Both the position numbers and the translations under genes were made by a program. The notes under the pieces were generated by a model. That model did not search any database and was not told where the DNA came from. It saw only the letters and a program-made list of their open reading frames with translations. A stretch of DNA of 64,000 nucleotides from Sphingobacterium sp. SYP-B4668 (lineage in GTDB: Bacteria; Bacteroidota; Bacteroidia; Sphingobacteriales; Sphingobacteriaceae), in assembly GCF_027627455.1 (NCBI RefSeq), contig NZ_CP115483.1, positions 3,472,001 to 3,536,000 of the forward strand. The letters run 5' to 3'. Of the stretch, positions 1-7,158 are shown piece after piece (position 1 is the stretch's first letter; each line of letters starts with the position of its first letter).

Positions 1-2187
1 ATTTCCCAGCTCAGACATAAACTTAATGCGCATCAATTGAATATCCTCATAAGTATAGTCTTCCTCTCCTAACTCTTTCAAAGCCTCTTCGATAGCGTCT
101 ATCTCCGCCGTTCTAAAATAATCATATACCTCATCCTGACGATCTTGATCAATCATTTCATCAACAAAATAACCCAAATTTAATTTCGTACCTGAATTAA
201 CGATGGATTCCACCTCCTTTAGTAAATCTTCATAAGAAATCCCTTTTGAAGAAGCAATATCATCCAATCCAATCTTACGATCTATATTTTGGATAATAGA
301 TACTTTCAGAGCAGACTTGTTGGCCGTACTTTTGATAACCAAATCCTGTGGACGATCGATACCATGATCTTCAACATATTGCTTAATCAATTCAACAAAG
401 GGAGCACCGAATTTGAGAGCTTTTCCAGACCCTACTCCATGGATTTGTCTCATTTCATCCATCGTAATTGGATAGCAGGTACACATTTCATCCAGTGATG
501 GATCCTGAAAGATAACAAATGGAGGTAAAGATTTTTGCTTGGCAATCTTCTTTCTTAAATCCTTGAGCATCTTCAAAAGTTCGGCATCTAACGCACTGGC
601 AGCTTGCGTAGGCTCTTCACTACCGTCTTCATCGGCCTTCTCCATAGGTCTATTCAAGATAAACTTAATTGCATAAGGATTCTCAATATAGCGACGGCCA
701 CCTTCTGTCAACATCAATAAACCGTAGTGGTCAATATCTTTCTTCAAGAAATTGGCTAATTCTGCCTGTCTAATAACGGATTTCCAGTATATTACTCCTT
801 GTTCTTTTCCTTTACCAAACAAAGGATGTTCATCATGTTTATAAGCCGCTACAGGTTGATTGGTCTGTCCCATCAAGACATTTATGATGTGTTGATCGTC
901 AAACTTCCCCCCTTGCTCTTGAATAAATTTCAAAATCATAATCAATGATTCCTCGGCCTCAAAGTAAGTCTTTTTTGTACGACAATTGTCGCACATACTA
1001 TTACACCCCGCTTCGTCAAAATTTTCCCCAAAATAATGCAAGATTTGCTTTCTTCGACATACCGCTGATTCGGAATAATCGATAACCTCTTTTAATATTT
1101 GTGTACCAATTTCACGCTCCGAAACCGGCTTATCTTTCATGAACTTGGTCAGTTTCTCAATATCTTTTTCAGAATAAAAGGTCACGCATACGCCTTCTCC
1201 TCCGTCACGTCCAGCACGTCCTGTCTCTTGATAATACCCTTCCATAGATTTAGGGATATCATGATGAATAACGTAGCGCACGTCAGGTTTATCAATTCCC
1301 ATCCCAAAAGCAATGGTAGCAACAATTACCTCGACATCTTCCATCAAGAACTTATCTTGAGTATCAGCCCTTGTCTTTGCATCCAAGCCAGCATGGTAAG
1401 GTAGTGCTTTAATCCCATTGATATTAAGTACCTCTGCAATTTCTTCTACTTTTTTGCGACTCAAACAATATATAATCCCTGTCTTTCCAGTGTTATTCTT
1501 GATAAAACGAACTATTTCCTTTACGACATTACGCTTCGGACGCACTTCATAAAAGAGATTGGTTCGGTTGAAGGAAGATTTGAACAGAGTTGCATCGTTC
1601 ATCTGTAAATTTTTACGGATATCCGACTGCACTTTGGGTGTTGCTGTAGCCGTCAGAGCAATTATGGAAATACCTTCTCCTATACCATTGATGATTTGTC
1701 TTATTTTGCGGTACTCTGGCCTAAAATCGTGTCCCCATTCTGAAATACAATGCGCTTCGTCAACAGCAACGAAAGAAACGACAATATGCTTTAGGAATTC
1801 GATATTCTCTTCCTTGGATAAAGATTCTGGTGCGACATACAATAATTTAGTTTTGCCTTCGACCACATCCTGTTTGACTTTTGTGATTTCTCCTTTATTA
1901 AGAGACGAATTTAAAAAATGTGCTATACTATCGCTTCCGCCGAACGCTCGCAACTGATCGACTTGATTTTTCATCAGCGCAATAAGCGGTGATATCACGA
2001 TAGCCGTCCCCTCACTCATAAGTGCGGGTAATTGATAACATATGGACTTTCCTCCTCCTGTGGGCATAATTACAAAAGTGTCTTTTTTATTGAGCACGTT
2101 AGTAATGATGGCCTCCTGATCTCCTTTGAACGTGTCAAAACCAAAAAAATCCTGAAGATTATCAAATAATGATTTTTCTATTTCCAT
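1..2187 (-). CDS. recQ: ATP-dependent DNA helicase RecQ (3' end beyond window)
   Basis: The minus-strand frame is open from an ATG at 2187 to the window edge (729 codons, no stop), so only the last few residues are missing. RecQ is a 3'-5' DNA helicase acting at stalled forks and in recombination. Visible in order: Walker A MPTGGGKS (about residues 41-48), the DEAH box in AVDEAHC, the SF2 motif LTATAT, the motif VI region QETGRAGRDG, a zinc-binding cluster ending CNSMCDNC, a winged-helix region, and an HRDC domain near the edge recognisable by VGSGKALKFG. The gene is divergent from kdsD with about 100 bp between. The translation is continuous, with no frameshift. The identification is firm; the exact C-terminus cannot be seen. 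Confidence 0.96.
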   Translation of the reverse strand, partial: MEIEKSLFDNLQDFFGFDTFKGDQEAIITNVLNKKDTFVIMPTGGGKSICYQLPALMSEGTAIVISPLIALMKNQVDQLRAFGGSDSIAHFLNSSLNKGEITKVKQDVVEGKTKLLYVAPESLSKEENIEFLKHIVVSFVAVDEAHCISEWGHDFRPEYRKIRQIINGIGEGISIIALTATATPKVQSDIRKNLQMNDATLFKSSFNRTNLFYEVRPKRNVVKEIVRFIKNNTGKTGIIYCLSRKKVEEIAEVLNINGIKALPYHAGLDAKTRADTQDKFLMEDVEVIVATIAFGMGIDKPDVRYVIHHDIPKSMEGYYQETGRAGRDGGEGVCVTFYSEKDIEKLTKFMKDKPVSEREIGTQILKEVIDYSESAVCRRKQILHYFGENFDEAGCNSMCDNCRTKKTYFEAEESLIMILKFIQEQGGKFDDQHIINVLMGQTNQPVAAYKHDEHPLFGKGKEQGVIYWKSVIRQAELANFLKKDIDHYGLLMLTEGGRRYIENPYAIKFILNRPMEKADEDGSEEPTQAASALDAELLKMLKDLRKKIAKQKSLPPFVIFQDPSLDEMCTCYPITMDEMRQIHGVGSGKALKFGAPFVELIKQYVEDHGIDRPQDLVIKSTANKSALKVSIIQNIDRKIGLDDIASSKGISYEDLLKEVESIVNSGTKLNLGYFVDEMIDQDRQDEVYDYFRTAEIDAIEEALKELGEEDYTYEDIQLMRIKFMSELGN

Positions 2188-2245
2188 TTATTAGGGAATA
2201 AAATATAAGATGGACTACAACCTTTTTTTAAGTTAAATAATAACT

Positions 2246-2253
2246 TATTTTTG
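2246..2253 (+). promoter_or_regulatory. Bacteroidota -7 promoter element for kdsD
   Basis: TATTTTTG is a perfect TAnnTTTG match. It overlaps the TTG at 2251 that would give the longest reading frame, so transcription should start after that codon. This favours the GTG at 2290 as the kdsD start. Confidence 0.5.
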
Positions 2254-2289
2254 TATAATAATGAACATATAAAAATAGACATAATTTTT

Positions 2290-3255
2290 GTGAAAAACAA
2301 TACTGAAATTAAAAACATAGCGGTCCAAGCTATCGAACTTGAAGCACAATCGGTACAGAATCTAATAGGCCGTATCAATGATGATTTTGTGGATGTTATT
2401 CATGAAATATTAGCCCTCAAAGGACGAGTAATCGTCACTGGAATTGGAAAAAGCGCCATTATTGCGCAGAAAATAGTGGCTACACTCAATTCAACCGGCA
2501 CCCCATCCATCTTCCTGCATGCTGCAGATGCGATACACGGTGATTTGGGAATTGTTCAACAAAATGACCTCATCATCGCCATCTCCAAAAGTGGTAATAC
2601 GCCCGAGATCAAAGTGCTTGTCCCATTCTTAAAACAATCTGAAAACAAATTAGTGGCTATTGTCGGAAACACCACATCCTTCCTTGCGCAACATGCTGAC
2701 TATATCCTAGACACCACGGTTAAGCGAGAGGCTTGCCCCAATAACTTGGCTCCAACATCCAGCACTACTGCACAGTTGGTAATGGGTGATGCGCTCGCAG
2801 TAGTATTACAGGAATGTCGAGAATTCTCAGACCGTGACTTTGCAAAATATCACCCTGGAGGTGCATTAGGCAAGCAACTGTATCTAAAAGTAGGCGATCT
2901 TTCTGAACTGAACGGTAGACCTGCGGTAGGCGCTGATACCCCAGTAAGGCAAATCATCATTGCAATAACGCAAGACAGGCTGGGCGCAACAGCAGTCATC
3001 GAGCAAGAACACATCATAGGAATCATAACCGATGGAGATATCAGAAGGATGTTAGAGTCATACGACGACCTATCTCACATTACGGCTAAAGACATCATGG
3101 GGAAAAACCCAAAATCCATTGACAAACTAGAACTTGCGGTGAATGCTTTATCGATTATGCGTACGCACAACATCACTCAACTGCTGGTGACCAACGAGGA
3201 CAAATATGTAGGAATAATACACATACAAGATTTGCTAAAAGAAGGGATTATTTAA
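2290..3255 (+). CDS. kdsD: D-arabinose 5-phosphate isomerase (KpsF/GutQ family)
   Basis: The enzyme interconverts ribulose 5-phosphate and arabinose 5-phosphate, the first step toward KDO for lipopolysaccharide. An N-terminal SIS sugar-isomerase domain carries the family motif VTGIGKSA followed by STGTPSIFLHAADAIHGDLG and AISKSGNTPE. The SIS domain ends near ALAVVLQ and FAKYHPGGALGK. Two CBS domains fill the C-terminal third (ITDGDIRRML, then NITQLLVT). I chose the GTG at 2290 (321 aa) because the upstream TTG lies inside the promoter element; a start at 2251 would add 13 residues of poor family fit. This is a single gene, not embedded in an LPS operon. The identification is strong; the start is moderately certain. 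Confidence 0.92.
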   Translation: MKNNTEIKNIAVQAIELEAQSVQNLIGRINDDFVDVIHEILALKGRVIVTGIGKSAIIAQKIVATLNSTGTPSIFLHAADAIHGDLGIVQQNDLIIAISKSGNTPEIKVLVPFLKQSENKLVAIVGNTTSFLAQHADYILDTTVKREACPNNLAPTSSTTAQLVMGDALAVVLQECREFSDRDFAKYHPGGALGKQLYLKVGDLSELNGRPAVGADTPVRQIIIAITQDRLGATAVIEQEHIIGIITDGDIRRMLESYDDLSHITAKDIMGKNPKSIDKLELAVNALSIMRTHNITQLLVTNEDKYVGIIHIQDLLKEGII

Positions 3256-3436
3256 GGATAGACCGGCCAAAGTTTCGCTTTTTCAGCTCCTGATTTGTTG
3301 ATATTTACGCTGTGCAGGTACTACTAAAATACAGTCAGTAGCTACACAAAACAAATTTAAGACATGGATACACCCCCTTTTCGTAATATTATTGTTAGAA
3401 ACAGACCCTATCCCCTATTTTTAAGGATAGATGAGT

Positions 3437-3444
3437 TAAATTTG
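3437..3444 (+). promoter_or_regulatory. Bacteroidota -7 promoter element for the DUF1573 gene
   Basis: TAAATTTG matches TAnnTTTG and lies 46 bp before the ATG at 3491, giving a leader of about 40 nt. No clear TTTG -33 box is visible at the expected 19-bp spacing. Confidence 0.5.
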
Positions 3445-3490
3445 GTACATAGATTGATAATTAAGAATACACAACTAAAACAATTGAAAT

Positions 3491-3865
3491 ATGAAAAATT
3501 TCTTCGCCATGATAGCAGTCGTGATTGCATTTGTTGGATTTACCTCAATGCAAACAGGTAAGGGTGAGTTTAAATTCGAAAAAGAGACCCATGATTTTGG
3601 AAGCATCCCTGTAGGGAAACCCGTATCCTATGAATTTAAGTTTACGAATGGAGGTTCAGAACCTGTTATTATCTCAGATGTAAAACCAGCATGTGGTTGT
3701 TCTGTTGCGGAGTTCACAAAAACACCGATTAAACCAGGAGAGTCAGGTGTTGTAAAAGTGACTTACAATGCTGCTTCAAAAGGCCCTTTTACAAAAAGCT
3801 TTACAGTGACTTCCAATACAAAGACACCTGTCAAAACGCTTTATATCAAAGGAATCGTGGAATAA
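3491..3865 (+). CDS. DUF1573 domain secreted protein
   Basis: This is a 124-residue exported protein. Residues 1-20 form a signal peptide. The rest is a single DUF1573 domain, an immunoglobulin-like fold common in Bacteroidota envelope proteins. Recognisable family features are HDFGSIPVGKPVSYEFKFTN near the start, the conserved ACGC cysteine pair, and TPIKPGESGVVKVTYN. The biochemical role of the family is not established. The gene is monocistronic, with its own promoter motif and a strong terminator just downstream. Only the family assignment is supported; periplasmic or surface location is inferred from the signal peptide. Confidence 0.88.
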   Translation: MKNFFAMIAVVIAFVGFTSMQTGKGEFKFEKETHDFGSIPVGKPVSYEFKFTNGGSEPVIISDVKPACGCSVAEFTKTPIKPGESGVVKVTYNAASKGPFTKSFTVTSNTKTPVKTLYIKGIVE

Positions 3866-3880
3866 AAAAAATCAAAATAA

Positions 3881-3915
3881 CGCAAAAAGGCACCTTAATT
3901 AGGTGCCTTTTTGCG
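3881..3915 (+). terminator. Intrinsic terminator after the DUF1573 gene
   Basis: This is a perfect 14-bp stem with arms CGCAAAAAGGCACC and GGTGCCTTTTTGCG and a 7-nt loop, starting 15 bp after the stop codon. A short run of T bases lies within the 3' arm. Confidence 0.85.
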
Positions 3916-4041
3916 TTATTCCCCACTATCTTCATGTCAGGAATCTACAGTCGCACATATAAAAATTGATATATTGATTAACCTATCTTGACCATCTATA
4001 TCTAAATATGGAATACTAATCGCTAAACAGCAAAAAATTTG

Positions 4042-4049
4042 TAGATTTG
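4042..4049 (+). promoter_or_regulatory. Bacteroidota -7 promoter element for the aminotransferase gene
   Basis: TAGATTTG matches TAnnTTTG, 27 bp upstream of the ATG at 4077. No -33 box is obvious. Confidence 0.45.
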
Positions 4050-4076
4050 ACCATCAAATTTTAGAATAGCTTTACT

Positions 4077-5276
4077 ATGCCAGTAATTTCACAGAAAGGC
4101 ATCCATATGCCCGCGTCACCAATTCGCAAACTTACTCCATTTGCAGATAAGGCAAAAAAAGAAGGGAAGAAAATCTATCATCTCAACATTGGTCAGCCAG
4201 ATATAGAGACTCCGCAAATCATGCTCGATGCAATCAAAAACATTGATTTCAAAGTATGGGCCTACACTCCATCGGAAGGAACTGCAACTTATCGAAATAA
4301 ACTAGCAGAATATTACAACAAGTTGAACTATAATATTTCGGCTTCGGATATCCTAGTGACCAATGGTGGTTCTGAAGCGATTACGATTGCTATGCAGGCT
4401 TGTCTGAATCCTGGAGAGGAAATCATTATCCCTGAACCTTTTTACGCGAATTACAATGGTTTTGCCAATTCCTCAGATATTGTTATTACCCCTATCATGT
4501 CATATATTGACAACGGATTTGCCCTCCCCCCCATTGCTGAGTTTGAAAAGCTGATTACAGAAAAAACAAAGGCGATTGCCATATGTAATCCCAATAATCC
4601 GACAGGCTACCTTTACGCTCGAGAAGAACTGGAGGCATTGAAAGCACTATGCTTAAAATATGACCTATTTCTTTTTTCAGATGAGGCCTATCGCGAATTT
4701 TGTTATGACGGAAAAGAATTCATCTCACCCATGCACTTAGAAGGATTGGAACAACATGTCGTTGTATTCGATACTGTCTCTAAACGTTACTCTGCCTGCG
4801 GAGCACGTTTAGGTTGTTTACTGACTAAAAATAAAGAACTCTATAATGTAGCCTTGAAATTTGCGCAGGCGCGTTTGAGCCCACCTGCAGTAGCCCAAAT
4901 CGCAGCAACTGCGGCCGTGGATACACCAGATAGTTATTTTGAAGCAGTTTCCAAAGAATATACCGCACGTCGTGACACCTTGGTGAGCGGTTTAAACAAA
5001 ATAAGCGGTGTATACTGTCCCAATCCGGGAGGGGCTTTTTATGTGGTAGCCAAATTACCCATCGACAATGCTGATAAGTTTTGCCAGTGGATGTTAGAAT
5101 CATTCTCCTATGAGAATCAAACGGTAATGTTGGCACCGGCAACAGGCTTCTATAGTACACCAGGAGCAGGTATCAATGAAGTACGCATGGCATATGTGCT
5201 GAATCAGTCCGATTTAAAAAGTGCAATACGCTGCTTGGAAGAAGCATTGTCTCAATATCCGGATAGAACTACCTAA
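4077..5276 (+). CDS. Aspartate aminotransferase family PLP enzyme (class I/II)
   Basis: This 399-residue fold-type I aminotransferase is cytosolic and most likely transfers amino groups between aspartate (or another amino acid) and 2-oxoglutarate. It shows IYHLNIGQPDIETP near the N-terminus, the substrate/PLP segment NPNNPTG, SDEAYREF with the PLP-ring Asp, and the Schiff-base Lys at about residue 236 in VSKRYSACGARLG. The C-terminal part has GGAFYVVAKLP. The ATG at 4077 is preferred over the in-frame ATG at 4107 because the family retains the MPVISQKG-type N-terminus. The exact substrate cannot be told from sequence; an aromatic or alanine aminotransferase is possible. Confidence 0.9.
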   Translation: MPVISQKGIHMPASPIRKLTPFADKAKKEGKKIYHLNIGQPDIETPQIMLDAIKNIDFKVWAYTPSEGTATYRNKLAEYYNKLNYNISASDILVTNGGSEAITIAMQACLNPGEEIIIPEPFYANYNGFANSSDIVITPIMSYIDNGFALPPIAEFEKLITEKTKAIAICNPNNPTGYLYAREELEALKALCLKYDLFLFSDEAYREFCYDGKEFISPMHLEGLEQHVVVFDTVSKRYSACGARLGCLLTKNKELYNVALKFAQARLSPPAVAQIAATAAVDTPDSYFEAVSKEYTARRDTLVSGLNKISGVYCPNPGGAFYVVAKLPIDNADKFCQWMLESFSYENQTVMLAPATGFYSTPGAGINEVRMAYVLNQSDLKSAIRCLEEALSQYPDRTT

Positions 5277-5300
5277 GCTGATCAGAATAGAAACTATTGA

Positions 5301-5333
5301 ATCCTGTGATTTTATCCATCACGGGATTTTTTT
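5301..5333 (+). terminator. Intrinsic terminator after the aminotransferase gene
   Basis: A 10-bp stem (ATCCTGTGAT / ATCACGGGAT, one wobble pair) is followed by a run of seven T bases. It begins 25 bp after the stop. Confidence 0.75.
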
Positions 5334-5558
5334 ATTTAAACAAACCAATTTATCAGAATCGACACGCTTCATCCCCTGCAATTTCCAGCGCAGAGAGAAA
5401 AGAAAAAAAGCACTCCGAGCACAAAACACAACATACTCAAAATCAAAACACTACAAGATGAAAAACACCTATTTGCATACGTGCGATGAACTCACGATAA
5501 AACAATTCACAAGTTAATACGTTATATTTTGTAGTTGTAACGATTTAAATTAGATAGT

Positions 5559-5852
5559 ATGGATAAATTGAAGAAATTTGAGTTGATGGAAAAAATTGTA
5601 CGCGAGCTAGATGGTGTGCGCAACAGTCAACAAGCTGTATTAGAGAAAATCGGCAAAATTGAAGTTGATAATATAGAACTTGGGGATAAAAATTTGGAAA
5701 AGATACTTCCTGAAATCTATCAACGAACCGCAGATAATTCGGACGCTATTCGAGATCTTTTAACGTCATTTCAAGAAAAAACGGACGAGTTTGGAGAGCA
5801 GAATAACGTGGAAAAACTAAAAGAACAGCAACAAATCAATAGTCTTAAATAG
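5559..5852 (+). CDS. Small helical protein of unknown function
   Basis: This 97-residue, highly charged protein is rich in Lys, Glu, Asp and Gln, with no signal peptide or membrane segment. The pattern of hydrophobic residues suggests mostly alpha-helix with coiled-coil tendency, particularly in the last 35 residues (QEKTDEF to the end). I do not recognise a family. The start ATG at 5559 follows a spaced AT-rich region containing TATATTTTG, one base off the Bacteroidota -7 motif. It is convergent with cmk across an exceptionally long hairpin. It reads as a real gene because its frame is isolated between clear signals, but function is unknown. Confidence 0.65.
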   Translation: MDKLKKFELMEKIVRELDGVRNSQQAVLEKIGKIEVDNIELGDKNLEKILPEIYQRTADNSDAIRDLLTSFQEKTDEFGEQNNVEKLKEQQQINSLK

Positions 5853-5869
5853 ACTATGCTTTTAATACT

Positions 5870-5922
5870 TATGGAATACAAGATGGGCTGTACATAATGT
5901 ACAGCCCATCTTGTATTCCATA
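5870..5922. terminator. 53-bp perfect inverted repeat between convergent genes
   Basis: The sequence is a perfect palindrome around position 5896, with 26-bp arms and essentially no loop. It lies 17 bp after the 97-residue protein gene and 14 bp after the cmk stop. It probably acts as a bidirectional transcription terminator or mRNA 3' stabiliser. No long T tract follows on either strand, so it is not a textbook intrinsic terminator. Confidence 0.7.
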
Positions 5923-5936
5923 TTTCTGACAAAAAA

Positions 5937-6632
5937 TTAGATAGCGCTTTTTGAAGCTTTTCTTTGTTCGTATTCTTTGATTACAAAAGCAAGCTGCTCC
6001 TCCTGATTCATATCTGAATTATCCAATACAACTGCATCTTCCGCTTGACGTAGTGGACTCTCAGCGCGTGTGCTGTCAATATGATCACGGTGGGCCAGAT
6101 TCTCGATTACTTCCGCCATAGTCACCTGCTCACCTTTTGCACTTAATTCAAGATATCGGCGCTCGGCACGTACAGATGGATCCGCTGTCATGAAAATCTT
6201 CAAATCTGCATCCGGAAATACAGTTGTTCCAATATCCCGTCCGTCCATAATAATGTTCCGTCGTTTGCCTAGCTTTTGCTGCTGCGCCACCATTGCACTG
6301 CGCACCGTTTTCAAGGCACTCACTTCACTCACCATATCGGAGATATACATCTGTCTAATTTCATCCGAGATATCTTCGTTATTGAGATGAATTTCAGTTT
6401 TTTCGGTATTGGGTATAAAATCAATGTGAATGTCTACCAATGCCTGTTCTATGGCGGCATCGTCTTCTAAGCCGATTTGATTTTTTAAAAAATACAACGT
6501 CACCGCACGGTACATTGCTCCGCTATCAATAAAAGCAAATTTTAAGCGTTTAGCTAACGCTTTTGCTAAGGTACTTTTTCCACAAGAGGAGAATCCATCA
6601 ATAGCAATAATAAAATTATGGCGACCGGTCAT
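5937..6632 (-). CDS. cmk: Cytidylate kinase
   Basis: This is a 231-residue cytosolic kinase that phosphorylates CMP and dCMP with ATP. It has the P-loop IDGFSSCGKST near residues 11-21, the CMP-binding segment FIDSGAMYRAVT, the GRDIGTTVFPDADLK motif, and the lid region AERRYLELSAKG. Length fits the family (about 220-230). It lies 3 bp downstream of the preceding minus-strand gene at 6636, so the two are very likely cotranscribed. Confidence 0.95.
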   Translation of the reverse strand: MTGRHNFIIAIDGFSSCGKSTLAKALAKRLKFAFIDSGAMYRAVTLYFLKNQIGLEDDAAIEQALVDIHIDFIPNTEKTEIHLNNEDISDEIRQMYISDMVSEVSALKTVRSAMVAQQQKLGKRRNIIMDGRDIGTTVFPDADLKIFMTADPSVRAERRYLELSAKGEQVTMAEVIENLAHRDHIDSTRAESPLRQAEDAVVLDNSDMNQEEQLAFVIKEYEQRKASKSAI

Positions 6633-6635
6633 TGT

Positions 6636-7049
6636 TTAAACGTTCCCTCCTATTATTACACCTGGCTTATTTACAAAAGATACTTTGGACAGGTTTGAGT
6701 CTACAATACTTTCGGGTAAAAAAATATACTTTTTATCATATATCACCCCATCGATGTAATAACTCACCCAATACTCATTTGTCAATCCGAAGACTTCTTT
6801 ATCAATCGCTTCAATCTTTGCAAAGGACAGGGGGGCCACTTCGCCAACAAAATGTCTTAAAGTAGTAGTCTTTACATCCCGTCCATCTTTCACCCCGTAT
6901 CCCTTGGAGCTGACCAATACATTACTTAATGGGACAGCCTTCTCATTTATCAGATACACTTTCCAATCCTGTGATGTTGGGGTATCTCCTTCTAAGACTA
7001 CTGAAATCAATATATCTTCAACAATATTATCTGGGAGGTCTTTTTTCAT
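6636..7049 (-). CDS. Conserved hypothetical protein between topA and cmk
   Basis: This is a 137-residue cytosolic protein with no signal peptide or membrane segment. It has alternating hydrophobic strands (EDILISVVLEG, WKVYLINE, NEYWVSYYID, DKKYIFLPE) suggesting a beta-rich fold. I do not recognise a named domain. It is 109 bp downstream of topA and its stop is 3 bp upstream of the cmk start, so topA, this gene and cmk may form one transcription unit. The C-terminus is Gly/Val rich. No function can be assigned from sequence; the tight coupling to cmk only suggests coexpression. Confidence 0.8.
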   Translation of the reverse strand: MKKDLPDNIVEDILISVVLEGDTPTSQDWKVYLINEKAVPLSNVLVSSKGYGVKDGRDVKTTTLRHFVGEVAPLSFAKIEAIDKEVFGLTNEYWVSYYIDGVIYDKKYIFLPESIVDSNLSKVSFVNKPGVIIGGNV

Positions 7050-7158
7050 CAGAATATTATTTTTTAAACGTTAATGGGCGACTAAAAACAGATGTCTAAA
7101 TATGAAGAATTCACCAACTAGCAAATCACATTTTTCATTGTTTTTAGGCATTCTGTCC

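Noticed and set aside
1559..1957. Plus-strand open frame of 132 codons
   Set aside because: It is a shadow of the recQ helicase core on the other strand, with no promoter and no recognisable domain.
3364..3561. Open frame of 65 codons overlapping the DUF1573 start
   Set aside because: It spans the DUF1573 promoter and signal-peptide region in another frame and has no family resemblance.
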